Origin: Chryseobacterium sp. 3008163
Lineage (GTDB): Bacteria; Bacteroidota; Bacteroidia; Flavobacteriales; Weeksellaceae
Assembly: GCF_003669035.1 (NCBI RefSeq)
Contig: NZ_CP033070.1
Coordinates: 2,914,001-2,978,000, forward strand
Direction of reading: 5' to 3'
Length of the DNA stretch: 64,000 nt
In this document: piece after piece, positions 18,824-28,700 of the stretch
How the letters are laid out: every line of letters starts with the position of its first letter
Position numbering within the stretch: position 1 is the stretch's first letter
Translations under genes and position numbers: made by a program
Notes under the pieces: generated by a model
The model's database searches: none
Seen by the model: the letters and a program-made list of their open reading frames with translations, nothing else
Told to the model about the DNA's origin: nothing

Positions 18824-19138
18824 TTATTCTCTGTTTTTAACCAAGATCCAGCCTGAGAATTTGATTGAAGTTTTGTTTTTACTTTCGTTCCAACTGATGC
18901 TGAACCAGTAATTTCCGGTAGAAACTTTTTTGGTTTCATTGATGCTTCCATCCCATTTATAACCAGTGTCTTTGTTTTCTTCAAATATTTTAACTCCGTA
19001 TCTGTCATAGATTCCTAAGATCAGATTTGTTCGCTAGACGCAGAATAATCAAAAACATCGTTTACTCCGTCACCATTTGGTGCAATTACATTGATAATAT
19101 TTGGAATTGTAAATCTAATGGTTCGCAATTAAAGAAAT
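18824..19138 (-). pseudogene. Decayed C-terminal tail of a fifth T9SS adhesin
   Basis: Minus-strand DNA closely matches the last ~300 bases of the adhesin ending at 19688. The final 62 codons are intact and read IYDRYGVKIFEENKDTGYKW .. SGWILVKNRE, stop TAA at 18824. Upstream of them, comparison with the intact copy shows a 4-base deletion near 19020-19040 (in the LAKKPNLLL segment) and a 7-base deletion near 19110 (in the EVTVTVPN segment). Similarity ends near 19138. No start codon or N-terminal part exists, so this is a relic left by deletion or partial duplication within the array. An open frame overlapping it at 18760-19008 is in the wrong frame. Confidence 0.85.
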
Positions 19139-19182
19139 CACTTAATTTCATTATTACTTGATTAAAATTTAAATTTCCATAT

Positions 19183-19210
19183 AAAAAAATGGCCGGAAAT
19201 TACTCCGACC
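19183..19210 (-). terminator. Terminator of the frameshifted small secreted protein gene
   Basis: Stem GGTCGGA/TCCGGCC (one mismatch) followed by a U-run on the minus strand, 20 bases after the stop at 19231. Confidence 0.6.
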
Positions 19211-19230
19211 AAATTAATTTTCACTTTATT

Positions 19231-19667
19231 TTAATTATCAGAAGTGAAGATAGAAAGATATTTTTCGCCATTATCTTCTTTTACCTCTATCTTTTTAACC
19301 AGTACACTATAGATGTTAGTCGTCGGATTATCAAACACATAACCATCAATCATTACTTTTGTATCTTTAGGTATATTGCTTTGTTCATTAAGAGCTTCAA
19401 GTGACATAATATCTGGTGTGCCTACATTTTTCTTAAATTTAATTTCCGTCAAACCGCCTTCAGCCAAATAACTGAACTTTTGTAGATGTTGCGGTAGTTT
19501 TGTTGTAGCCTTAAAAAAGTGGTACTTTCTATATCTTTTTTGTACGGCTCAAACATTTCAGTAGTTCCCACAGCACCATTGCAAATAGCAAATTTCACTT
19601 TACTGTTTTTTTGTCCAAATAGTATTGCTGACGAAAAAATTAAGAATGTATATAGAATTTTTTTCAT
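19231..19667 (-). pseudogene. Frameshifted small secreted protein gene, function unknown
   Basis: Two overlapping minus-strand frames make one protein if a single T is added to the T6 run read at 19518-19513 (or the ribosome slips -1 there). The first part has a signal peptide (MKKILYTFLIFSSAILFGQ) and continues CNGAVGTTEMFEPYKKDIES; after the shift it reads FFKATTKLPQHLQKFSYLAE and runs to the tail KYLSIFTSDN. The total would be 145 residues. The broken frame stops 22 codons after the T run. The break lies in the message sequence ACUUUUUUAAGG, which includes the slippery heptamer U UUU UUA in phase. An in-frame start 18 bases upstream (19685) is also possible. The family is unrecognised. It sits between the adhesin relic and the next adhesin. 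Confidence 0.7.
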
Positions 19668-19687
19668 AATATTTATTTTTTTCATAA

Positions 19688-22525
19688 TTATTCTCTATTT
19701 TTCACTAGAATCCAGCCTGAGAATTTGATTGGAGTTTTGTTTTTACTTTCATTCCAGCTGATGCTGAACCAGTAATTTCCGGTAGAAACTTTTTTGGTTT
19801 TATTGATGGTTCCATCCCATTTATAACCGGTGTCTTTGTTTCCTTCAAATATTTTAACTCCGTATCTGTCATAAATTCCTAAGAGCAGATTAGGTTTTTT
19901 TGCTAAAGCAGAATAATCAAGAACATCGTTTACTCCGTCACCATTTGGTGTAATTACATTGACAATGTTCGGAACTGTAACGGTCACTTCTAACGGTTCG
20001 CAATTAAAGAAATCTCTTACATAAACCGTAATGTCACCTCTTTTTATATCGGTGAAAACATTAGAATCCTGCCAGTTGATATTATCGATTGAGTATTTGT
20101 AAGGAGCAGTTCCTCCTATTGCAAATACAGTGATGTCGTTAGTAGTAACTTCAATATTCGAAATTACAGGTTGCTGAGTAGCATAAACCGTCACTGTTTG
20201 TTTTGTGAAACAATCTCCTTTTTTAAGGATTACTGAGTATGTTCCTACGGTAACGTCACTGATGATCTGAGTTGTTGCTCCTGTGCTCCATTGATAACCG
20301 TCAAAATCAGGGCCTGCATCTAATGTTGTTTTGTTTTCGATACAGATTTCTTTATCAACTAAAACAGTTGATTTTGTAGGCGGGATAACAACTAATGTAA
20401 TTTCTGCCACTCTGTAACATCCGTTTGCATTGCTTACTCTTACATATACAATACCGTTTGGAGCTACATAATTCGCAGGATTTAGAATTTCATTGGTTTG
20501 GTTGTTAGCGTCTGTCAATGAAGGATAATATTTTTTTGTTGTTCCTAGCTGAGTGGTTACGCTTGCATTAGTTAAATTAAATAATCCTGTAGCAATATTT
20601 TCTTCAAGGTAGCAAGATCTCAATAGTGCATTATTCACCACTGGGCTCTCTGCTATTGTAAGGGTTAAAGTAATTTGTTCACAATCTACAAATTCAGGAT
20701 CGTTTCCACAGAATTTGTATGTAATGGTGTCTGTTCCTGCAAAACCAAAGTTAGGAACATATCCAATCACTCCTGTAGTAGGATTGATGATTGCTGTACC
20801 ATTTGTTGGAGGTGTAATAATCTGTACAGTACTCGGAACAAATGTTTGTGAAGACGAAGTAAAGGCTGGAGCAATATTAAGATAGCCTTCACAAACAGTT
20901 TTTGCAGCTGTAGTTTGTTGAAGACATGTAAATACCTTATAAACAGGAGTTGTTGCCGGAATACAAGATCCCACTGTAATTCTTACAGTATAATTTCCTG
21001 ACTGTGTTGGTGTGTAAGAGTTGCTGTTTGCTCCCGGAATTGCAATGCTATTTCTGAACCATTGGTAAGTATCATAACTGTCATCTACTTCCAAAACCAA
21101 TCCTGGAATACAATCACCAATCTGCTTAGCAATAAGCGGAATTGATGAGAATCCAGCGAAATATCCTCCATATCCAGAAGTACTGTGTCCTCCATTAATT
21201 CCGGCGGTGACCGCTTTATTAGATTGTATGGCTATATTACCGGTAATAGGCTGTATTGCATAGGTTACCCAATTGGTATTTCCTGTCAATGGAAACGGAC
21301 CCTGTGCAGCAGTGGGAGTTATTGGTGCTCCTCCATTAACGGTATAAGTAACTGTAGCACCCGCTTCAGTTAAAATATTAAGCTTTACAACAGTACCACT
21401 AGGTATAACACTAGCTCCTCCGGTACCTGTTGGCATTTCACCTACTTTACCAATCTCATCAATTTTTCTTGGTAAAAAGCAGTTTAAAGGGGGGATATAA
21501 TTAAATCCACATGTGGCAGTGTCATTATTTACCGAAACCAGTTGGTACAAATAAACATTTTTTGAAGTATTGATGTACATGTTAGGGTGTGCACCACCTT
21601 GAACTATATAACTACTTCCAGAAATTCTGTACCATTGACCAGCATTTAAAGTCGCTGCAGGAGTGGTAGATCCATTCAAATATATTGCAGTATTGTTTTC
21701 TGTAGCAATCACAATTCCTCCTTCTAGTTCATTCGCAGTATTTGATCTTGTTCTTACCATCGCAAATTCATTCCCTAATCTATCAAGGGGAACAGACTGA
21801 TCTAAAATTATATCAGTCCCTGAAGAAGTTGTATTACCGAAATTCCCTGTCACATTTCCGTTTGTAAGGGTGATTGGCTTAGTAGCAACGATTTTTGCTC
21901 CCATGAATGGTGCAGCGGGACCTATACCACCTGCAAAAATAAAAGATTGTCCTTTATTTAAAGTAAAAGTATGTGTATTGGTTGGTGGTGTTGCTCCATA
22001 GAAAGTTATCGGAGTAATTGCACTCCAAGTGGCAGTAACTATTGTATTATCTTCGGTTGCTAAAACTCCTGCCGTAAAATTGTCTGTGGTACGAGTCGTA
22101 ACAGATGGAGTGTTCGCAACAAAAAATTCTTTCCCAATACCAGCTTTCCCTTTGCTGGTTACCACTTCAGCATGTTGAGTTGAATTAACTAATCGAAGGG
22201 TACAGTAAAAAGGTTTATCCCCCTTAATATATAATCCTTTATTAATTACCGTAAAAGCTTCTCCTGTAATTGTAGCTGCTATATTATTTGAAGGGACTAC
22301 AAAAATCTGAGGATTTCCTTTGCTAATTGTTACCGTTCCCAATGCAATGTTGTTGCTGTATACCGTTGCCACAAAAGGTGTTACAGAGTCAGTGGAAAGA
22401 TAAAGTGACTGTGCTGTAACAGCTGTGGTTGCATAGTATGGTGCGATCCAATGCTCTGTATCTCTTTGAGCAGAAACATTGATGCCTAAAATCGTTAATA
22501 GAAAAATAAGTAGAAATTGTTTCAT
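19688..22525 (-). CDS. Large T9SS type B surface adhesin, array copy 2
   Basis: A 945-residue paralog, the shortest of the four. It has a signal peptide (1-19) and the shared N-terminal module beginning RDTEHWIAPYY. An Ig-like segment (YQWFRNSIAIPGANS) and a cadherin-like domain (GVIGYVPNFGFAGTDTITYK) follow, then one LLRSCYLEENIATGLFNLT repeat unit, a TLDAGPDFDGYQWSTGATT unit and a SprB-like repeat (IGGTAPYKYSIDNINWQ). The type B sorting tail runs from ITPNGDGVNDV (about 858) to KNRE. It is closest to copy 3 and to the relic at 18824. It lacks the CDxxxDG loops of copies 1 and 4. It probably acts in surface adhesion; the ligand is unknown. Its own promoter box is at 22548. Confidence 0.9.
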   Translation of the reverse strand: MKQFLLIFLLTILGINVSAQRDTEHWIAPYYATTAVTAQSLYLSTDSVTPFVATVYSNNIALGTVTISKGNPQIFVVPSNNIAATITGEAFTVINKGLYIKGDKPFYCTLRLVNSTQHAEVVTSKGKAGIGKEFFVANTPSVTTRTTDNFTAGVLATEDNTIVTATWSAITPITFYGATPPTNTHTFTLNKGQSFIFAGGIGPAAPFMGAKIVATKPITLTNGNVTGNFGNTTSSGTDIILDQSVPLDRLGNEFAMVRTRSNTANELEGGIVIATENNTAIYLNGSTTPAATLNAGQWYRISGSSYIVQGGAHPNMYINTSKNVYLYQLVSVNNDTATCGFNYIPPLNCFLPRKIDEIGKVGEMPTGTGGASVIPSGTVVKLNILTEAGATVTYTVNGGAPITPTAAQGPFPLTGNTNWVTYAIQPITGNIAIQSNKAVTAGINGGHSTSGYGGYFAGFSSIPLIAKQIGDCIPGLVLEVDDSYDTYQWFRNSIAIPGANSNSYTPTQSGNYTVRITVGSCIPATTPVYKVFTCLQQTTAAKTVCEGYLNIAPAFTSSSQTFVPSTVQIITPPTNGTAIINPTTGVIGYVPNFGFAGTDTITYKFCGNDPEFVDCEQITLTLTIAESPVVNNALLRSCYLEENIATGLFNLTNASVTTQLGTTKKYYPSLTDANNQTNEILNPANYVAPNGIVYVRVSNANGCYRVAEITLVVIPPTKSTVLVDKEICIENKTTLDAGPDFDGYQWSTGATTQIISDVTVGTYSVILKKGDCFTKQTVTVYATQQPVISNIEVTTNDITVFAIGGTAPYKYSIDNINWQDSNVFTDIKRGDITVYVRDFFNCEPLEVTVTVPNIVNVITPNGDGVNDVLDYSALAKKPNLLLGIYDRYGVKIFEGNKDTGYKWDGTINKTKKVSTGNYWFSISWNESKNKTPIKFSGWILVKNRE

Positions 22526-22547
22526 AAGCGTAGAATTAGGATTTTTA

Positions 22548-22555
22548 CAAAAATA
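22548..22555 (-). promoter_or_regulatory. Promoter box of adhesin copy 2
   Basis: TATTTTTG on the minus strand, 23 bases before the ATG at 22525. The leader between box and ATG is nearly identical to that of copy 3. Confidence 0.55.
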
Positions 22556-22605
22556 ATAGAATATTCAATATGTTTTGTAATTTTTTAAGATATATTAATG
22601 ATATA

Positions 22606-22639
22606 TGAAAAAACCACGGTTAATAACCGTGGTTTTTTC
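22606..22639 (-). terminator. Terminator of adhesin copy 3
   Basis: Perfect stem ACCACGGTTA/TAACCGTGGT with A- and T-runs on both sides, just beyond the stop at 22652. Confidence 0.85.
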
Positions 22640-22651
22640 TAAATTTTAGAA

Positions 22652-25600
22652 TTATTCTCTATTTTTCACTAAAATCCACCCTGTGTATTTGATTGGTGTC
22701 TTCTGTGCATTTGGTTCTATCCAGTTGATATGATACCAATAAGTTCCTGTGAGAATTCCTTTGCCTGCAAACTTACCATCCCATTTGTAATTGTTTGATC
22801 TGTCGCCGGTGAACAATTTATTACCGTATCGATCGTATATTACGAATGTAAGATCGCCTTTGTAGGCCAATTCGCTGTAATCTAAGAAATCATTTACGTT
22901 GTCTCCATTTGGCGTAATCGCATTGACCAGATTAGGAACTGTAATCTCCACAGAAACAGGGTCGCAATTAGCTGCATCTTTCACGAAAAATCTATGCTGA
23001 CCTCTTGAAAGATTGGTAAATACATTAGAATTTTGCCAATTCGCAGGTGTGTCAACTGCATACTGATAAGGGGCGTTGCCACCTTGAACATTTACAGTCG
23101 CTGTACTGTTTGATATTTCAATCGAAGTAATTACAGGTTCGCCTACCTTCTTAACACTTACAAATTGTTTTATGAAACAACCGTTGTTTTCAAGAATTAC
23201 CCAATACTCACCTACACCAACACCTTGTAGAGTCTGTGTCGTCGCACCGGTGTTCCATTTATAAGATGTAAATCCTGCTCCTGCATCTAGTGTGATTCTC
23301 TCATCAATGCATATGAATTTATCTACCAAAGTGGTTGATCTCTTTGGAGGAGTTACTTTAAGATTGATTTTAGCAATCGCGTAACATCCGTTTGAATTGA
23401 AAACTCTCGCATGTACAGATCCGTCACCAGAAATATACAGCGTAGGATTCAAAATTTCATTGGTTCCGTTACTTGCATCTACGAACGTTGGATAATACTT
23501 TTTCGTAATCGGAGTTTCAGTGCTTATTACAGCAGACGTTAAATCAAATAAACCTTTTGTTTCATTATTTTGAAGAAAACATACTGTCAAAGTTGCATCG
23601 TTCACAACCGGAGTCGGGAAGAAATCAAGAGTGATTTTTGCAGTTCCAAAACAACCTTCAGAAGTTGTGACAGCTACATATACCGATCCTGCTCCTGAAA
23701 AGTAATTTGTAGGATTACTGATCTGATTGGTATTTGCAGTTAAGTCTGCCAATGTAGGATAGAATTTTTTAGTTGTTGGCACTGCGTTGTCTGTAACGTT
23801 TGCCGTAGTTAAATCAAAAAATCCGTTTCCTGAATACTGACAAGCTTTTATCGTTCTGTCTGTCAATACGAATGGAACTAAATTTAAGTTTAAAGTAACT
23901 TGTTCGCAATCTACAAACTCAGGTGCATTACCGCAGAATTTATACACAATAACATCTGGCCCTAAATATCCAGGGTTTGGAATGTAAGTAATTACCCCAT
24001 TTGATGGATTTATCGTAACTGTTCCGTGTGTTGGTTGTGTAATAATAGTAACAGAACCTGGTGTTGGAGCCTGTGTAGAGCTGGTAAAGGCAGGGGTGAT
24101 TGCTTTGCTGCCACAGATGTATAAAGATTTAGTGGTCTGTTGTAGACAAGTAAATACTTTATAAATAGGTGTGGTAAGTGGAGGGCAAGTTCCCATGGTT
24201 ACCTTTACAGTATAATTTCCTGCTACTAGAGGAGTGTATGTATAAGATGTTGCTCCAGGTATAGCAACGCCATTTAAAAACCATTGATATGTTTCGTATC
24301 CATCATCTACTTCCAGAATAATTCCCGGAATACAATCTCCTGTTTGTTTTGCAATTAGAGGGATTGATGAAAATCCTGCAAAATATCCACCATAACCAGA
24401 GGTGCTATATCCACCGTTAATTCCCGCTGTGACTGCTTTGTTTGATTGTATGGCTAGATTTCCTGCAACACCTTCTATACTATATGTTACCCAAGCGGTG
24501 TTCCCTGTTAATGGATAGGGGCCTTGGGCTGCGGTAGGAGGAGTAGGTGCTCCTCCATTGCTGCTAACAGTTACAGTTGCGCCTGCCTCCGTCAATATGT
24601 TTAGTTTAATAACCATATCATTCGGGGTAGGGTTCGGTAAAGGCATTTCATTGATTTTACCAATTTCATCTATTTTTCTTGGTAAGAAGCAGTTCAATGG
24701 TGGTATATAATTAAATCCGCACGTTGCATTGCTGTCCTGTACAGATACTAATTGATATAAATAAACGTTTTTAGAAGTCGATACAAGCATATTATAATGA
24801 CCTGCAGTTCCTTGAGCGACATAGTTGTCTCCGGTAATTCTGTACCATTGACCTTGATTTAATGTTGCTACAGCAGTAGTAGAGCCATTTAAAAATATCT
24901 GAGTGTTGCTATCGGTTGCAACAACAATAGCTCCTTCAAGATCTGCCGCTGTAGATCTTGTTCTTACCATTGCAAATGTACTTCCAAGTCTTTCAACAGG
25001 TACAGATTGATCTAAAATAGCATCTGATCCTGAAGGACTGTTTCCAAAGTTTCCATTAACGTTTCCGTTTGTAAGTGTAATTGGTTTGTCAGATACAATT
25101 TTTGCTCCCATAAATGGAGCAGTACCTGCAGTATTACCTGCAAAAATAAAAGATTGACCTTTATTTAATGTAAATGTTTGGGTATTTCCGGTTGGTGCAC
25201 CACCGATGAAAGCCACTGCGCCAGTCCAAGTTGCAGTAACAACAGTATTATTTTCAGTTGCTAAAACTCCTGCTGTAAAATTATTACCTATACCAGTAGA
25301 AGGTGTATTGGCTACGTAAAATTCTTTTCCAATACCTGCTTTGCCTTTGCTGGTAACAATTTCGGCGTGTGTAGTACTACTTACCATTCGAAGTGTACAA
25401 TAAAATGGTTTAGCAGCCTGAAGATATAACCCTTTATCTATAACATTAAAAAGTTCTGATGCGGTATTTGTTGATATTCTTGCTGGAGGAATAACAAAAG
25501 TCATCGGAGCGCCTTTACTGATAGTAACTGTTCCCAGTGAGACATTATTACTGTATATTGTAACAACAAATGGTGTCAGAGAATCGGTAGACAGATAAAC

Positions 25601-25720
25601 AGATTGGGTGTAAGGTTGTGTAAAATGAAATGGAGCTATCCAATGTTCAGTATCTCTCTGTGCAAATAGAGATGTGAACGAAAGAAAAACCATCACTAAA
25701 CTGAGTAGAAATCTTTTCAT
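22652..25720 (-). CDS. Large T9SS type B surface adhesin, array copy 3
   Basis: A 1022-residue paralog with signal peptide (1-20), the shared N-terminal module (RDTEHWIAPFHF), an Ig-like segment (YQWFLNGVAIPGATS) and a cadherin-like domain (GVITYIPNPGYLGPDVIVYK). Two copies of a ~75-residue repeat follow (TIKACQYSGNGFFDLTTANV and TLTVCFLQNNETKGLFDLTS), then a TLDAGAGFTSYKWNTGATT unit, a SprB-like repeat (VQGGNAPYQYAVD) and the type B sorting tail (ITPNGDNVNDF to KNRE). It has one more ~75-residue repeat than copy 2, which accounts for the length difference. The tail asparagine in GDN departs from the usual GDG. It is probably a monocistronic unit with its own promoter and terminator. Confidence 0.9.
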   Translation of the reverse strand: MKRFLLSLVMVFLSFTSLFAQRDTEHWIAPFHFTQPYTQSVYLSTDSLTPFVVTIYSNNVSLGTVTISKGAPMTFVIPPARISTNTASELFNVIDKGLYLQAAKPFYCTLRMVSSTTHAEIVTSKGKAGIGKEFYVANTPSTGIGNNFTAGVLATENNTVVTATWTGAVAFIGGAPTGNTQTFTLNKGQSFIFAGNTAGTAPFMGAKIVSDKPITLTNGNVNGNFGNSPSGSDAILDQSVPVERLGSTFAMVRTRSTAADLEGAIVVATDSNTQIFLNGSTTAVATLNQGQWYRITGDNYVAQGTAGHYNMLVSTSKNVYLYQLVSVQDSNATCGFNYIPPLNCFLPRKIDEIGKINEMPLPNPTPNDMVIKLNILTEAGATVTVSSNGGAPTPPTAAQGPYPLTGNTAWVTYSIEGVAGNLAIQSNKAVTAGINGGYSTSGYGGYFAGFSSIPLIAKQTGDCIPGIILEVDDGYETYQWFLNGVAIPGATSYTYTPLVAGNYTVKVTMGTCPPLTTPIYKVFTCLQQTTKSLYICGSKAITPAFTSSTQAPTPGSVTIITQPTHGTVTINPSNGVITYIPNPGYLGPDVIVYKFCGNAPEFVDCEQVTLNLNLVPFVLTDRTIKACQYSGNGFFDLTTANVTDNAVPTTKKFYPTLADLTANTNQISNPTNYFSGAGSVYVAVTTSEGCFGTAKITLDFFPTPVVNDATLTVCFLQNNETKGLFDLTSAVISTETPITKKYYPTFVDASNGTNEILNPTLYISGDGSVHARVFNSNGCYAIAKINLKVTPPKRSTTLVDKFICIDERITLDAGAGFTSYKWNTGATTQTLQGVGVGEYWVILENNGCFIKQFVSVKKVGEPVITSIEISNSTATVNVQGGNAPYQYAVDTPANWQNSNVFTNLSRGQHRFFVKDAANCDPVSVEITVPNLVNAITPNGDNVNDFLDYSELAYKGDLTFVIYDRYGNKLFTGDRSNNYKWDGKFAGKGILTGTYWYHINWIEPNAQKTPIKYTGWILVKNRE

Positions 25721-25742
25721 AGGTATAGAATTAGGATTTCTA

Positions 25743-25750
25743 CAAAATTA
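25743..25750 (-). promoter_or_regulatory. Promoter box of adhesin copy 3
   Basis: TAATTTTG on the minus strand, 23 bases before the ATG at 25720. Confidence 0.55.
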
Positions 25751-25798
25751 GTATATTATTTAATATATTGTTAATAAATGCTAAAGAAAATATAAAAA

Positions 25799-28700
25799 TT
25801 ATTCTCGATTCTTAATTAATAACCATCCGGAATGCGAAACTGGCAATTTAGTTTCGGGTTCTATCCATTTCAAGATGTACCAATAAGTCCCTGTTGACAG
25901 AGGTCTTCCACCAGATTTTCCGTCCCATATATAATTTTTATCTGAAGATTTATAAACTGGTGCTCCGTATCTGTCTACCACTTCAATGCTGACATTTTGT
26001 TTTAATCTAAGCTCAGAATAGTTCAAAACATCATTATGACCATCACCATTTGGTGTTATTGTATTTACAAGATTTAAAATGATAAACTCTTTTGTAACAG
26101 GCTGACATCCGTTTGCACCCAAAACATACACCTTGTAAGTTCCTCTCGTCAAGCCGTAAAAAATGTTTGAAGATTGATAGTCAATTCCATTTAGTGAATA
26201 TTGATAAGGGGCGGCTCCGCCTGATACATTAACTGTTGCATTAGATCCGGTCACTTGTATACTTGTAATAGTAGGTGATTGTGCAGCGGTCACATTTACG
26301 GTTTGTCTATAGATACAACCGTTAAATGTTAAATCAACAAAATAAGTTCCTACACCTGCAGTGATGAATGAAGTGGTCTCGCCTGTACTCCATAAATAAG
26401 ATGTAAAACCGTCTCCGGCATTTAGAATTGCTTTTCGGTCTGAGCATATGATCTGATTTTTTAGTGTTTCAGATTTTTTTCCTGATTTTAATGTTATGGT
26501 GATTGTTCCTGTATTTGGACAAGCATTATTGTTGGTGAATCTGATGTAGTAAGTTCCGGATCCGGTGATTGTTTGTTGAGCTGCAACTGCATTTGTTCCT
26601 GCCTGAGCATTGGCTAATGTCAAATGGAATGTCAAACTCACTGAAGGGTCTGTTGTGAATTGATTTTTAAAATCATTAAGGTTCACATTTTCAGAACCAT
26701 TAAGGTCATTGTCGCAAATCTGTGTATTTACGGTGTTTGTCAGTAAAGTTATTCTGTTACCAATTGAGAAATTGATTTGTCCGAAAGCCGAAGGACAGTC
26801 GTTCGTTCCATCAACTCTTACATAGACTGTTGCGCTGGTTGTGTACGTCCAGTTTAAAGGTAATGTGTTGTTATTTCCTGCGGTTGCGTCAGTTTGATTT
26901 AAATAATATCTTACTGTGAAACTACCAGAATTTATTACAATTTGAGGAGTAATATTTGCAAAATTAACATTAATAATTCCATCAAAATTATCATCGCAAA
27001 GTGCTGCATTGTAGTTTCCTGTATTGACATTTGGAAGTGGGTTCGATACCAATGAAATCTGAGCTGTTTTTATACAACCGAATGGTGAAGTGATTTTCAC
27101 ATATACCACAGAAGTTCCAGAATTATAAGCTGAAGGTGCAGTGATAGGCGTGGTCAAAACAGCATTAGAATAGTATAGAAGTGTAGCACCAGCTGTAGAA
27201 GTTACGTTTGCCGTTGTAAGGTTAAAAGTTGTGGTGCCTGTATTATTTGCGCAACCACTAAGTGTTGCATTAGTAGATGTTATAGTATCTAAACTTAATG
27301 TGATTTTTGCAATATTCGGGCAAGAATTTGGTTTTTGAAATCTTATGTAAAGTATTTTAGTAGGGGCAATGATTTGTAAAACATTTACAGCATTTGTGCC
27401 ATTTTGTGCATCTGCTAAAGTATTGTGATAAGTAAGTGATACCGTATTATCTGTGGTGAAATTATTTTTATAAACATCTAAATTTACCGTTTCCGTTCCG
27501 TCAGAATTATCATCACAAACCAAGGTCGTGTAATCTGTTGTTAGTAATGGAAGTTTATTTCCTATTGTGAAATTTATTTGTCCAAAAACCGGCGGGCAGC
27601 CATTGGTAGACTCTACTCTTACGTAAACGGTTGTGTTTGCTGAATAAGTCCAGTTTGCAGGTAATGTGTTGTTGTTTCCTGCAGTGGCATCAGCTTGATT
27701 TAAATAATATTTTACTGTGAAATTTGTTGAGTTCGCTACAATTTGAGGCGTTACCGTTGTAAAGTTTACATTAATAATTCCATCAAAATTATCATCACAA
27801 AGATTTGCATTGTAATTGGTTGTGTTGATATTTGCACCGGGATTTACCGTCAAAGTGATTTGTGCAACTTTTGAACATCCATTTGCTGAAGTTACATTGG
27901 CATACACAATACCAGAATTAGAAATATATGCTGAAGGATTTCCAATGATTGTAGTTAATAAAGCATCTGTATAATAAGTTACGGTTGTTCCGGCATCTGG
28001 TGTCACAACTGCTGTTGTTAAATTAAATATTCCGGAATTTCCATTGGCGCTACAAGTTGTTAAGGTCGCATTGTTAACCTGAAGAACGTCAATGTTGATG
28101 ATCACTTTAAAATATTCAAAACTCGCAGGATTTCCATTTCCTTGAATATAATAGGTGAATGTATCAGTTGTGTCAAGTGTTAATCCTAAATTTGGTGTGT
28201 AAGTGATTTGCCCGGTTGTAGGATTTACAACAGCCGTTCCTGATGTAGGAGCCGCAATGATTGCAGTTTGATTCGGGACAATCGCTTGTGTAGAAGTAGT
28301 AAAAGCAGGATTGATTACTTTAGTGCTACAAGATCCGATATTGTAAGTCGTTGTAGATATTGGAGGACAAAGTGTATAATCGTATTCGGATGTCAATTTT
28401 GTTTCACAGTTGTTTTTACTGACCATACAAGTATAGATTCCCGTACCATACAATTCAGGATTGATTGAAAAAGTAGTAGCACCCGGGATGATAATTCCAT
28501 TCAGATACCATTGGTAACTATCATAATTGTTGTCAACCTGAAGCAATACCCCAAGGTAGCAGTCTCCGGTTTTTGTAATGGCGGGTACAGATGAAAATCC
28601 TGCAAAATAACCTCCGTATCCCACGGCATTGTCTCCGGCGGCAATTCCTGCAGTTAAAGCTTTGGTAGAATTCACGGTGATATTTCCTGTCACATTGGGA

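Noticed and set aside
18760..19008. Open frame of 82 codons on the minus strand
   Set aside because: It reads the adhesin relic in the wrong frame; the correct frame shows the sorting tail ending SGWILVKNRE at 18824.
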